From: Reyranella sp.
GTDB taxonomy: Bacteria > Pseudomonadota > Alphaproteobacteria > Reyranellales > Reyranellaceae
Direction: 5' to 3'
Assembly: GCF_030651995.1 (NCBI RefSeq)
Contig: NZ_JAUSBN010000007.1
Span: 44,639-108,638, forward strand
DNA: 64,000 nt
Shown: positions 22,721 through 32,300 of the stretch, in pieces
Layout of the letters: each line of letters opens with the position of its first letter
Position numbering within the stretch: the first letter of the stretch is position 1
Position numbers and translations under genes: made by a program
The notes under the pieces: model-generated
What the model was told of the DNA's origin: nothing
Databases searched by the model: none
The model's input: the letters and a program-made list of their open reading frames with translations, nothing else

Positions 22721-23581
22721 ATGCCAACCAAGATCGAGAAAGACACGCTTTCCGGCCAGAACACGACCGGCCACGAATGGGACGGCGTTAAGGAGCTGAA
22801 CACGCCGCTGCCGACATGGTGGGTCTACACCTTCTACGCCACCATCGTCTTCGCCGTCGTCTATTGCGCCCTGTATCCGTCCTGGCCGTGGCTCACGGGC
22901 CATACCCAGGGGCTGCTGGGCTATTCGAGCCGCGCGGAGCTGCGCCAGGAGCTCAGTGCCCAGGCGAAGGAGCGTGCCAGCTTCGTCGACCGCATCCGCA
23001 CAGCATCGCTGGCCGACATCCGCAAGGATCCGGAACTCTTCAACTTCGCCATGGCGGGCGGCCGATCGGCCTTCCAGACCAACTGCATGCAGTGCCATGG
23101 CGCCGGCGGCGGCGGCAGCACGGGCTTCCCCAACCTGGTGGACGACGACTGGATCTGGGGCGGCAGCATCGACCAGATCTACGCCACCATCGAGCACGGG
23201 ATTCGCAACAGCGACGACAAGTCCCGCCAGTCGATGATGCCGCGCTTCGGCGCCGACGGGTTGCTCACCGGCGCGCAGGTGGCGGCCGTGACGGACTACG
23301 TACTCAGTCTCTCCGGCAAGGCGAAAGCGACGCCCGAGGGCGCAAAGATCTACGAGGAGCAGTGCGTCGCCTGTCACAAGGCCGGCGGCAAGGGCGACCA
23401 GGAGCTGGGTGCGCCCAACCTCGCCGACGGGATCTGGCTCTACGGCGGCAGCCGCGACGCCATCTACCGTTCGATCTTCTACGCGCGCAACGGCAGCATG
23501 CCGGCGTGGAGCGGCCGTCTCGACGAGGCGACCATGAAGATGCTGGCGGTCTACGTCCACGCGCTGGGCGGCGACCGCTAG
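22721..23581 (+). CDS. ccoP: cbb3 oxidase subunit III, diheme cytochrome c
   Basis: A 286-residue membrane-anchored diheme cytochrome. The N-terminal segment has the CcoP helix with TPLPTWWVYTFYATIVFAVVY. Two periplasmic cytochrome domains follow with CMQCH (in FQTNCMQCHGAGG) and CVACH (in EEQCVACHKAGG). It receives electrons from the bc1 complex or soluble cytochromes and hands them to CcoO. It is the last structural subunit of the operon; ccoG follows 19 bp later. Confidence 0.97.
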   Translation: MPTKIEKDTLSGQNTTGHEWDGVKELNTPLPTWWVYTFYATIVFAVVYCALYPSWPWLTGHTQGLLGYSSRAELRQELSAQAKERASFVDRIRTASLADIRKDPELFNFAMAGGRSAFQTNCMQCHGAGGGGSTGFPNLVDDDWIWGGSIDQIYATIEHGIRNSDDKSRQSMMPRFGADGLLTGAQVAAVTDYVLSLSGKAKATPEGAKIYEEQCVACHKAGGKGDQELGAPNLADGIWLYGGSRDAIYRSIFYARNGSMPAWSGRLDEATMKMLAVYVHALGGDR

Positions 23582-23600
23582 GCGCGATGCAGGTCGAACG

Positions 23601-25073
23601 ATGGCTTCCCCCGCCCGCCAGACCGACACGGCCACGCCACGGCCGCCGACGCCGGAGCCTCCGCCGCTCTATGCCCCGCGCGCCAGGGTCTATCCTCGCG
23701 CGGTCTCCGGGAAGTGGCGGCAGATCAAGTGGGCCACGCTGGTCGTGCTTCTCGGCCTCTACTATGTCGTGCCCTGGCTGCGCTGGGACCGCGGCCCCGG
23801 CGCCCCCTCGCAGGCCATCCTGATCGATCTCGACCATCGTCGCGGCTGGTTCTTCGACGTCGTCATCTGGCCGCAGGAAGTCTACTTCGTCACGGGCTTG
23901 CTGATCCTGGGCGCATTCGGCCTGTTCTTCGCCTCGTCCCTGTTCGGTCGCGTCTGGTGCGGCTTCACCTGCCCGCAGACTGTCTGGACCGACCTCTTCA
24001 TGTGGGTCGAGCGGATGGTCGAGGGCGACCGGAACGAACGCATGCGGCTCGACCGCCAGCCGATGTCGGCGGGCAAGGCCGTCCGCAAGACGCTGAAGCA
24101 CGCCGCTTGGCTGGCGATCGCTGCAGCCACCGGCGGCGCCTGGGTCTTCTACTATGTCGATGCCCCGACCACGCTGCTGAAGATCTTCCGCGGCGAGGCG
24201 TCGATGGAAGTCTATACCTTCGTCGGCCTGTTCACCGCCACAACCTATGTCCTGGCCGGCTGGGCGCGTGAGCAGGTCTGCACCTACATGTGCCCGTGGC
24301 CGCGCTTTCAGGCTGCTATGCTCGACGAGCAGAGCCTCATCGTCACCTATCAGAAGTGGCGCGGTGAACCGCGGGGCAAGCATAAGGCCGGCGACAGCTG
24401 GGCCGGCCGCGGCGACTGCATCGACTGCAATCTCTGCGTCGCCGTCTGTCCGACGGGCATCGACATCCGCGACGGCCAGCAGATCGAATGCATCGGCTGC
24501 GGCCTGTGTATCGATGCTTGCACGCAGACCATGGAAAAAGTCGGACGTCCGACCGGGCTCATCCGCTGGGATACGCTCGCCGCCCAGCAGGCGAAGGAGG
24601 CCCGCAGCGCGCCCGTCCCGTGGCGGCCCGTCCGGCCGCGCACCCTGCTCTACGCCGCGCTGCTCGGCATCGTCGCCATTGTCATGCTGGTGGCCTTCGC
24701 GCTGCGCGCCGACACCGAACTGACGGTCCAGCGCGACCGCAACCCGAACTTCGTACGCCTGTCGAACGGCGACATCCGCAACTCCTACGCCGTCAAGGTG
24801 CTCAACAAGCGCCGCACGCCCCGACACGTCCATCTCGAGATCGACGGCCTGCCGTCGGCCCAGCTGGGCTTTGTCGGCGCAGACGTCGAGGGCAGCGGTG
24901 CGACCGCGACGCTGTCAGTTCAGCCCGACACCGTGGGCACCTTCCGCGTCTTCGTGACGGTGCCTGCATCCGCCGCGCCCTCGGGCGCGAAGCCCATCAC
25001 CTTCACCGTGCGCGACGAGGCCGGCGACGGGCGTGCCTCGCACGACGCCGTCTTCGTCGGCCCGGGACGTTGA
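23601..25073 (+). CDS. ccoG: cbb3 oxidase assembly copper reductase/ferredoxin-like protein
   Basis: A 490-residue membrane protein (CcoG/FixG/RdxA). There are about five membrane helices. GRVWCGFTCPQTVW and YMCPWPRFQ are Cys-Pro motifs in the membrane part, followed by two ferredoxin-like clusters (CIDCNLCVAVCP and CIGCGLCIDAC). The C-terminal immunoglobulin-like domain is periplasmic. It reduces Cu(II) to Cu(I) for CuB assembly. It lies 19 bp after ccoP and 10 bp before ccoH. Confidence 0.95.
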   Translation: MASPARQTDTATPRPPTPEPPPLYAPRARVYPRAVSGKWRQIKWATLVVLLGLYYVVPWLRWDRGPGAPSQAILIDLDHRRGWFFDVVIWPQEVYFVTGLLILGAFGLFFASSLFGRVWCGFTCPQTVWTDLFMWVERMVEGDRNERMRLDRQPMSAGKAVRKTLKHAAWLAIAAATGGAWVFYYVDAPTTLLKIFRGEASMEVYTFVGLFTATTYVLAGWAREQVCTYMCPWPRFQAAMLDEQSLIVTYQKWRGEPRGKHKAGDSWAGRGDCIDCNLCVAVCPTGIDIRDGQQIECIGCGLCIDACTQTMEKVGRPTGLIRWDTLAAQQAKEARSAPVPWRPVRPRTLLYAALLGIVAIVMLVAFALRADTELTVQRDRNPNFVRLSNGDIRNSYAVKVLNKRRTPRHVHLEIDGLPSAQLGFVGADVEGSGATATLSVQPDTVGTFRVFVTVPASAAPSGAKPITFTVRDEAGDGRASHDAVFVGPGR

Positions 25074-25083
25074 GGACAGGATC

Positions 25084-25560
25084 ATGAATACCACCGATGC
25101 CACGCGCAGCCGTTACATCCCCTGGCTCTTCGTCGCGGGGTTCGCGATCGTCTTCGCCGTCAATGCGACGATGATCGGGGCGGCGGTCGGATCCTTCTCC
25201 GGCCTCTACACGCCGAAGCCGCGCGACCGCGGCCTGCACTACAACGAGGTCATCGCGGCCCAGCAGGCCCGCGATGCGCTCGGCTGGCGGGTCGAGCCCA
25301 CCTGGCAGCCCGGCACTGACAGTATCGAGATCGCCGTGTTCGATCGCGCCGGCCAGCCTCTCGCCGGCGCACAGGTTGCCGTGGCGCTGGTGCGACCGGC
25401 CGAGAGGGGCGCGGTGGTGGACGTTGCGATGGCCGCCGTCGATATCGGGCGACACGCCGGCCATGTCGCCCTGCCCGCGCGCGGCAACTGGGACGTCGAT
25501 ATCTCCGTCGAACAGGGCGGCCAGCGCTTTGCGCAGACTCGCCGGATGTTCCTCAGGTGA
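25084..25560 (+). CDS. ccoH: cbb3 oxidase assembly protein CcoH
   Basis: A 158-residue FixH/CcoH protein. One N-terminal membrane helix (YIPWLFVAGFAIVFAVNATMIGAA) is followed by LYTPKPRDRGLHYNEVIAAQ and a periplasmic beta domain of the FixH type. It is needed for stable assembly of the oxidase and for the P-type ATPase-dependent step. The stop overlaps the GTG start of ccoI, so translation is coupled. Confidence 0.93.
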   Translation: MNTTDATRSRYIPWLFVAGFAIVFAVNATMIGAAVGSFSGLYTPKPRDRGLHYNEVIAAQQARDALGWRVEPTWQPGTDSIEIAVFDRAGQPLAGAQVAVALVRPAERGAVVDVAMAAVDIGRHAGHVALPARGNWDVDISVEQGGQRFAQTRRMFLR

Positions 25561-27929
25561 CCGACGCGGCCCTCTTCGCGCCGTCCGTCGCCGCTCCCGC
25601 GGCTGTGCGGACATGCGCGCATTGTGGAGAGACGCTGCGGGGTGCGACGGACACGCTGTTCTGTTGTCCGGGCTGCGCCAGCGCCCATGCCATCATCGGC
25701 GCCGCCGGACTCGGCGCTTTCTATCGGCGGCTGGAAGAGACGCGTGCCCGCCGGCCTGAACCGCTCGAAATCGATTTCACCACCTATGCCAAGCCCGACG
25801 GGCACGGGGGCGCCTCGCTGGAGCTTCTGGTCGACGGCCTCGACTGCGCCGCCTGCGTCTGGCTGATCGAGAGCCTGCTGGCGCGCAATCCCACGGTCAC
25901 CCGCGCGCGGGTCCATCTCTCGACACGGCGCCTCTCGCTGGCATGGCAGGGATCGATCGACGACGCCAACGGACATGCCGGCCTGGTCGCAGCCCTGGGC
26001 TTCCGGCTGGCGCCCTACGACACCATCGCCGCGGCGGCCGGTGACGATCGCGAGACCCGCGAGCTGCTGCGCGCCCTGGCAGTGGCAGGCTTCGCGGCGG
26101 CCAACGTGATGTTGCTCTCCGTCGGCGTCTGGGCGGGCCATGACGGCTCGATGGGCGATGCCACGCGGACGCTTTTTCACTGGCTGTCGGCGTCCATTGC
26201 CCTGCCGGCGGTCGCCTATGCCGGCCGGCCCTTCTTCCGCTCCGCCCTGAACGCGCTGCGTGCCGGGCGCACCAACATGGACGTTCCGATTTCGATCGGC
26301 GTCACGCTCGCCTGCATCGTCAGCCTGCACGAGGCGTGGGCCGGAGAGCAGCACGCCTATTTTGATTCGGCTATCACGCTGCTGTTCTTCCTGCTGATCG
26401 GACGCTACCTCGACCGCCGCGCCCGCGGGCGCGCGCGGCAGGCGGTGCATGCGCTGCTGGCGCTCTCCAGCCGCAGCGCGACGGTGGTCGGCGCCGATGG
26501 CAGCACGGCGTCACGTCGCGTCGACAGTCTCGTTCCCGGCGACGTGCTGCTGGTCGCCGCCGGTGAGCGGCTGGGCGCCGACGGCATCGTGAGCGAAGGC
26601 GTCTCCTCGCTGGATACGTCCCTGGTGACCGGCGAGAGCCTGCCGCAGCCGGCCTTTCCCGGCGTCAAGACCTTCGCCGGCACGATCAATCTCGGCGCGG
26701 TCCTGCGCGTTAAGGTCACGGCGGCGGCCGACAATACCCTGCTCTCGGAGATCGTGCGCCTGGTCGAGGCCGCGGAGCGCGGCCGCTCGCGTTTCGTCGC
26801 CATCGCCGATCGGGTCGCACGCGCCTATGCGCCCGTGGTGCACATGACGGCCCTGCTGACCTTCCTCGGCTGGACCCTGCTGGGTGGCCTCGCGTGGGAC
26901 CGGGCGCTGCTGATCTCCACGGCCGTGCTGATCATCACCTGCCCCTGCGCGCTGGCTCTGGCGGTGCCGGTCGTCCAGGTCGTGGCCAGCACACGGCTGC
27001 TGCGATCCGGCATGCTGCTTCTGTCGCCGACCGCGCTGGAGCGCCTGGCACAGGTCGATCACGTGGTCTTCGACAAGACCGGCACGCTCACTCTCGGCAG
27101 ACCCGAGCTCGTGGCGGCGCCGGAGGACCCCGGGGCCCGGCAGCTGGCCGCCTCGCTCGCGCTCAACTCCCGCCATCCGCTGGCCCGGGCCCTCGTGCGG
27201 GCTATCCCGGAGGCGATCCCGGCCGCGCGCGTCGTCGAACATCCGGGTGCGGGACTGGAGAGTGACGGCGTAAGGCTCGGGTCGGCCTCCTTCTGCGGGG
27301 TTGCGAATCCGCCGGATGACGGACGGTCTGAACTTTGGCTCTCTCAGCCGCACCGCTCGCCCGTGCGCTTTGCCTTCGCCGACCGGCTGCGGCCCGACGC
27401 GAGTGCGACGGTCGCCGCCCTGCGCCGCAGCGGCCTCGCTGTCGAAGTCCTGTCGGGCGACCGGCAGGCAGCGGTCGCCGAAGCGGCGGCAGCCGCCGGC
27501 ATCGCCGAGTGGCGGTCCGGCGTCACGCCGGCGGAAAAGGCGCAGCGCCTCGCCGACCTTGCCGCGCAGGGCAAGCGCGTCCTGATGGTGGGCGACGGGT
27601 TGAACGATGCGCCGGCGCTCGCGGCCGCCCACGCCTCGATCTCGCCAACCACCGCGGCCGAGGCCACCCAGTCCGCCGCCGACGCCGTCTTCCAGGGCGA
27701 TGCGCTCGGGCCGGTCGCCGAGATCCTGGACGTAGCGCGCCGCGCCGACCGGCTGGTTCGCCAGAACTTGACTTTGGCGCTCCTCTACAATCTCGGCGCC
27801 GTGCCGCTGGCGATCCTGGGCAGCGTCACGCCGCTGATCGCGGCCGTGGCGATGTCCTCGTCTTCCCTGCTGGTGATCGGCAATGCCCTGCGTCTCGGCG
27901 CCGGCGGAGCCAAAGGCCGGAGATCCTGA
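25557..27929 (+). CDS. ccoI: Copper-transporting P1B-type ATPase for cbb3 assembly
   Basis: A 790-residue CopA2/FixI-type ATPase that exports Cu(I) to the periplasm for oxidase maturation. The N-terminal Cys-rich segment (CAHCGETL, CCPGCASAH) precedes a heavy-metal domain with CAACVW. The intramembrane motif is CPCALALA, the phosphorylation site is DKTGTLT, and the hinge is MVGDGLNDAPAL. About eight membrane helices are present. The GTG start at 25557 overlaps the ccoH stop (GTGA). Its own stop overlaps the ccoS start (TGATG). Confidence 0.95.
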   Translation: MTDAALFAPSVAAPAAVRTCAHCGETLRGATDTLFCCPGCASAHAIIGAAGLGAFYRRLEETRARRPEPLEIDFTTYAKPDGHGGASLELLVDGLDCAACVWLIESLLARNPTVTRARVHLSTRRLSLAWQGSIDDANGHAGLVAALGFRLAPYDTIAAAAGDDRETRELLRALAVAGFAAANVMLLSVGVWAGHDGSMGDATRTLFHWLSASIALPAVAYAGRPFFRSALNALRAGRTNMDVPISIGVTLACIVSLHEAWAGEQHAYFDSAITLLFFLLIGRYLDRRARGRARQAVHALLALSSRSATVVGADGSTASRRVDSLVPGDVLLVAAGERLGADGIVSEGVSSLDTSLVTGESLPQPAFPGVKTFAGTINLGAVLRVKVTAAADNTLLSEIVRLVEAAERGRSRFVAIADRVARAYAPVVHMTALLTFLGWTLLGGLAWDRALLISTAVLIITCPCALALAVPVVQVVASTRLLRSGMLLLSPTALERLAQVDHVVFDKTGTLTLGRPELVAAPEDPGARQLAASLALNSRHPLARALVRAIPEAIPAARVVEHPGAGLESDGVRLGSASFCGVANPPDDGRSELWLSQPHRSPVRFAFADRLRPDASATVAALRRSGLAVEVLSGDRQAAVAEAAAAAGIAEWRSGVTPAEKAQRLADLAAQGKRVLMVGDGLNDAPALAAAHASISPTTAAEATQSAADAVFQGDALGPVAEILDVARRADRLVRQNLTLALLYNLGAVPLAILGSVTPLIAAVAMSSSSLLVIGNALRLGAGGAKGRRS

Positions 27930-28084
27930 TGGACAGTCTGCTCATCCTGGTGCCGGCGGCACTCATACTCGGCCTGCTCGCGCTCGCCGCCTTCCTCTGG
28001 GCGCTGCGCAACGGGCAGTACGACGACCCCGACGGCGCCGCCGGCCGCATTCTGTTCGATGACGACGACACAAGGAGCAAGTGA
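27929..28084 (+). CDS. ccoS: cbb3 oxidase assembly protein CcoS
   Basis: A 51-residue protein with one membrane helix (ILVPAALILGLLALAAFLWAL) followed by the family's RNGQYDDPDGAAGRIL, matching CcoS (QFDDLDGPA region). CcoS is needed for cofactor insertion into the oxidase. Its start overlaps the ccoI stop and its stop overlaps the next small gene (TGATG). Confidence 0.93.
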   Translation: MDSLLILVPAALILGLLALAAFLWALRNGQYDDPDGAAGRILFDDDDTRSK

Positions 28085-28275
28085 TGTCTTACTGGATCAT
28101 GGGAATCATGGCTGCCCTGATGGGCTTGGTCGGGCTGTTGATGGCGGGCGCCGCCAAGGATTCGGGTATTCTCGCCTTCGGCCTCGGCCTGTCGCTCTTC
28201 GGTGTCCTGTTCTGCTGGTTCATGATCAAGACCGCCTTCGACGAGGCCGAGCGGAACGCCGCCGAGGGCCGGTAG
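28084..28275 (+). CDS. 63-residue membrane protein coupled to ccoS, unknown
   Basis: A small protein with two hydrophobic helices (YWIMGIMAALMGLVGLLMAGA and ILAFGLGLSLFGVLFCWFMIK) and a charged tail (FDEAERNAAEGR). Its ATG overlaps the ccoS stop (TGATG), which argues that it is truly translated as the last cistron of the ccoG-ccoS operon. No family is recognised. One Cys lies in the second helix. Because every upstream gene makes or matures the cbb3 oxidase, an accessory role in that enzyme is the simplest hypothesis. Confidence 0.68.
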   Translation: MSYWIMGIMAALMGLVGLLMAGAAKDSGILAFGLGLSLFGVLFCWFMIKTAFDEAERNAAEGR

Positions 28276-28281
28276 CCGGTA

Positions 28282-28295
28282 TTGATCTGGATCAT
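28282..28295 (+). promoter_or_regulatory. FNR/FixK-type box TTGATCTGGATCAT
   Basis: Identical in sequence to the box at 3800-3813. CATAGT at 28317-28322 is a -10-like hexamer 35 bp after the box start, and the gene at 28346 follows. Confidence 0.82.
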
Positions 28296-28345
28296 GGGCC
28301 GTTGAATTCTGACGGGCATAGTGAGCCATCGCCCAAGGAGAACTC

Positions 28346-28717
28346 ATGCCGCTCAAGAAGATCATCCTCGAACTGGCCCGCACGCCCCAGTTTCCCAACG
28401 GCAGCTCGAACCATGGCTATGAGTTCGTCGCGCCGCTCGATGCGGAGGGTCACCTGCAGGCCGAGGGCTGGACCAAGCACAAGGCCGCGTGCACCGTGCG
28501 CCGCTTCTGGCAGGGTGCCGACGACGAAACCGGTCACCTGATCCATCGCCGGGACGGCAAGTGGGCCTTTTCCTACGAACCGGGCGACGACGACGACGAG
28601 CCGATCTTCCGCTTCGACACCCACCGGTTCGTGGTTGGCGAATACGTGTCCGTCACCGAGCATGACGGCGTCCAACGGCCGTTCAAGGTGGTCAAGGTCG
28701 ACAATCGGGTTGTCTGA
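28346..28717 (+). CDS. Conserved cytoplasmic protein of the low-oxygen regulon, unknown
   Basis: A 123-residue soluble protein. It begins PLKKIILELARTPQFPNGSSNHGYEFVAPLD, has ACTVRRFWQGADDE in the middle, and ends GEYVSVTEHDGVQRPFKVVKV. It is rich in aromatic and acidic residues and has no signal peptide. I recall similar unnamed proteins next to FixK/Fnr-regulated genes in alphaproteobacteria but know no function. The ATG at 28346 follows AAGGAGA. The gene has its own box and -10, so it is transcribed separately from the cco operon and predicted to be strongly induced at low oxygen. A small beta-rich binding domain is a reasonable structural guess. Confidence 0.75.
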   Translation: MPLKKIILELARTPQFPNGSSNHGYEFVAPLDAEGHLQAEGWTKHKAACTVRRFWQGADDETGHLIHRRDGKWAFSYEPGDDDDEPIFRFDTHRFVVGEYVSVTEHDGVQRPFKVVKVDNRVV

Positions 28718-28827
28718 ACCCATCGACAGGATTCGGCGGGAGCAGCCCGGATACGGGCGCTCCCCGAGCCCAACTCGCTGCTGCCCGGCATCGGCGGCGA
28801 GCTGTCGGCAGGCGAGGCCCTCGGGTT

Positions 28828-29184
28828 TTAGTTCGGGATTTCCCGTGCCACGGTCTGGCCGAGTGCTTCCCTGCAGTTCTGCCCTTTGAGCGGCACGCGC
28901 AACTTCCAGCACATCGTTTCGTTGTCCCTGGTGACGCCGGCATTGCAGTAGAAGACTTCTCTCTTCTTCTGCAGCCAAACGCCGCCCGGGACGGCTGCCT
29001 TGACTACGTAGTTTCGACCCAGCAAGTCGGCGGCCGATATTCCGGGCTGCGCTTCATGCTGAGAAGTGCACGTCGCAAGCACCCCACCAGGGCTTTTCTG
29101 GGACGTTGCTTCCGACTGGGCCTGAACGCTGGCCGTTCCCAGAGTGGTGGCGAGAATGACCACAACAAGTCGAAGTCTGGACAT
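28828..29184 (-). CDS. Small secreted cysteine-containing protein, unknown
   Basis: A 118-residue protein with a signal peptide (RLRLVVVILATTLGTASVQAQS, residues 2-23). The mature part has four cysteines (ATCTSQ, VFYCNAG, TMCWKL, QNCREA), enough for two disulfides in the periplasm. No family is recognised. The start at 29184 is the only ATG before the signal peptide. No FNR/FixK box is seen upstream. A TGACTACGTAGTTT palindrome inside the gene looks like chance. The gene separates the low-oxygen island from the RTX gene. Confidence 0.65.
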   Translation of the reverse strand: MSRLRLVVVILATTLGTASVQAQSEATSQKSPGGVLATCTSQHEAQPGISAADLLGRNYVVKAAVPGGVWLQKKREVFYCNAGVTRDNETMCWKLRVPLKGQNCREALGQTVAREIPN

Positions 29185-29329
29185 TCAGTGCAGCCCCTCT
29201 TCCATTATGCCGCTTTCCCAATCGCCTGATGCTCCGCGCAGAACGGACGGCGTGACCGTCGGATAACGTCACCGGCGGGCCTCCTTCCCTTCATTCACCC
29301 ACTTCCCGTCTCTGGCAGTGGCGCGAGTC

Positions 29330-29365
29330 GGGAGTCGGAGAACTGTGGTTCAGTCCCCGACTCCC
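29330..29365. repeat. Inverted repeat (hairpin) after the RTX gene
   Basis: GGGAGTCGG (29330-29338) pairs perfectly with CCGACTCCC (29357-29365) across an 18-nt loop, 12 bp beyond the RTX stop codon at 29377. No T-run follows on the minus strand, so it may be a 3' stabilising hairpin or a factor-dependent terminator. Confidence 0.45.
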
Positions 29366-29376
29366 CCATTGAGACC

Positions 29377-32300
29377 TCAGAGTATGAAGAAGTCTTCGTG
29401 CGTGAGGAGCGTACCTGCGGTCACAGACGCGAACTGCACCGCCGCACCGCCGCCGTTGCCATCCGCGTCATACATGACGTGACCGGAGGCCTGGTCATAG
29501 ACGATCCGCTGGTCGGCATCGGTCGCACTCGCGCCGACATGGAACGCACTTTCTGCCAGGGCACCGGCGCTGATCTGCGTGAACACCGATTGGGCCAGGT
29601 TGAACACATCGTTCCCAACACCAAAGTCGGTGATCTGGTCGACATTGGTCGTGCCGTTGAGGGCAGTGTTGAAGACGAACGTGTCGTTTCCGTCACCGCC
29701 CGTCAACGTGTCGTTGCCCGCCCCGCCGTTGATCTGGTTGTTCCCGGCGTTACCATTGATGGTGTTGGCCAACCCGTTGCCGGCGCCGTTGATGTTGCCA
29801 TCGCCGGTCAGCGTCAGGTTCTCGACGTTGCTCACCAATGCGTAGTCGATCGACGCAAACACGGCATCAATGCCAGGGCCGCCGCTCTCGCTGACAAAGT
29901 CGCCGGCATCGTCGACGAAGTAGGTGTCGTTGCCGCTGCCGCCGAGAAGCAGATCCGCGCCAGCACCGCCGTCGAGCGTGTCGTTTCCAATCCCACCCGT
30001 GAGGATGTCATTGCCATCACCACCCTCGAGGATGTCGTCACCGCTCCCGCCGTCGAGCTCATTGTCCTGGGCATTGCCGATGATGGTATTCGCAGCATCG
30101 TTACCCGTGCCGTAAATGGCATCACTGGTCAGCGTCAGATTCTCGACGTTGAGGCCCAGAACGTAGGAGATGGACGATTGCACCGTGTCGGTGCCGGCAT
30201 CCGCCGCCTCCGTCACCTCGTCGTCCTCGTCATCGACCACGTAGGTGTCGTCGCCCAGGCCGCCCGCCATCGTATCGGCACCTGCCCCGCCATCGAGCAG
30301 GTTGGCCCCGTCGTTGCCGGTCAGTTCATTGGCCAGGTCATTGCCCGTGCCGTCGATGTCGGCCGTGCCCGTCAGCGTCAGGTTCTCGACGTTGGCGGTC
30401 AGCGTGTAGCTGGCCGAGGATCGCACCAGATCCGTGCCTTCGCCCTCCTCCTCCACCACCACGTCGCCCGTGACGTCGACCACATAGGTGTCGTCGCCGA
30501 GGCCACCAGCCATCGTGTCGATGCCGCCCAGCCCGTCGAGCACGTTGTTGCCCGAGTTACCGGTCAGGACGTTGGCTACGCCGTTGCCCGTGCCGTGGAT
30601 GTCGGCCGTGCCCGTCAGCGTCAGGTTCTCGACGTTGGCCGACAGCGTGTAGGTAGCGGATGCCCGCACCAGGTCCGTGCCGGCATCGTCACCCTCCGTC
30701 ACCACGTCGTCGGAGCTGTCGACGATGTAGGTGTCACTGCCAAGACCGCCGATCATCGTGTCGGCACCCGCCCCACCGTCGAGCACGTTGTCGTTGGCGT
30801 TGCCGGTCAACACGTTGTTCAGCGCGTTGCCTGTGCCGTCCGCCGCCTCGCCGGTGAGGGTGAGGTTCTCGAGGTTGTCGCCGAGCGTGTAGTCGATCGA
30901 CGACTGCACCGTGTCGGTGCCGGCATCCGCCGCCTCCGTCACCACGTCGCCCTCGTCGTCGACCACGTAGGTGTCGTCGCCCAGGCCACCCGCCATCGTG
31001 TCGGCGCCCGTGCCGCCGTCGAGCAGGTCGTTGCCCGTGTCGCCGACATACCCCCCGCCAGCCTTGTCGTGGCCGTAGAGCTCGTCGTCGCCCGCGCCGC
31101 CGAACAGCTGGTCGTCGCCGCCCTTGCCGATCAGCCGGTCCTCGGCGTCCGTGCCCGTGATCGTCTGGTTCGTCACCGCCTGCACGGGCTTGTCACCCTG
31201 CAGTTCCGTCGCGATCGTCCCGGACGGCAGCACGATGTCGAACTCCGACGCATCGACGTTGCCCAGGATGCCGTCGATGTCCGCGTAGTTGAAGACCGCC
31301 AGGCCGTTCTTGTGCAGCCAGCCCGTCATCGTCACCCCGGCCAGCGTCACGGTGCCCATCGCCACCGCGCCGCCCGCCAGCGCCCCGTTGCGCGTCCCCG
31401 TCAGCTCGATCCCGTAGTCCGGCCGCAGGTTCACCGCCGTGGCCGGCGCCGAGCCCTCGATCGTGACGTCCTGGATCAGCGCATTGCCGCTGAAGTTGAA
31501 CAGCTTGATGTGCGACGAGCCGTTCGCCCCGTTGTAGCCGTTGTGCGAGAAGCTGCTGTCGGTCACCACGAGGTTGGCAACCGCTACGCCCGAAGGCGCC
31601 GCTCCCGACTCGTTGTCGCCCTCGACATAGAGGCCGTAGGAGCCCGCGTCCCGCACCTCCAGCCCGTCCAGCGTCAGGGTGCCGATGTCGGCATCCTCCG
31701 TGACGTACACGCCGATCCCCTGGTTCGGCAGCGCCGCCGCTCCCGCCACCTCGATCCCCAGGATCGACACGCTCCCGCCCTCGAAGTCGCCGGTCAGCGT
31801 GATCGCGTTGGTGCCGGCCGGAGCCTGCACCACGACGTTCTCGCCCGCCGCCTGCAAGGTGATCGCCTTGCCCGAGATCGACAGCGCTTCGGTGTACGTC
31901 CCGTCCGCGATCAGGATCGTGTCGCCATCCGCCGAGGCCTCGATCGCCGCCTGGATCGTCTCGTAGCCGCCATTGCCGACCAGCAGGATCTGGCCGTCGG
32001 GGGTATCGTCCACTCGCGCGATCTGCGAGAGCGTATCGGTGCCTTGGCCGTCGGCCGTCACCGTCCAGCCCCCGCCCGATGCCGTAATCGTCGCAGTGCC
32101 ACCATAGACCGCGGTGTCGATGCCGCCGCCGCCGATCAGGGTGTCGTTGCCATCGCCGCCCGCGAGGACGTTGTCGCCCGAGTTGCCGGTCAGGGAATCG
32201 GCCCCGCTGCCGCCGGTGACGTTCTCGACGCCTGCGATGGAGGTGAAGCCCGTTGCCGACCCGGTCCCCAGGTCGACCGTCACGCCTTCCGTCGTACCCT

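Noticed and set aside
29001..29014. TGACTACGTAGTTT similar to the FixJ core
   Set aside because: It lies inside a coding region, lacks the TCCC block and a -10 at 54 bp, and a short palindrome can arise by chance.
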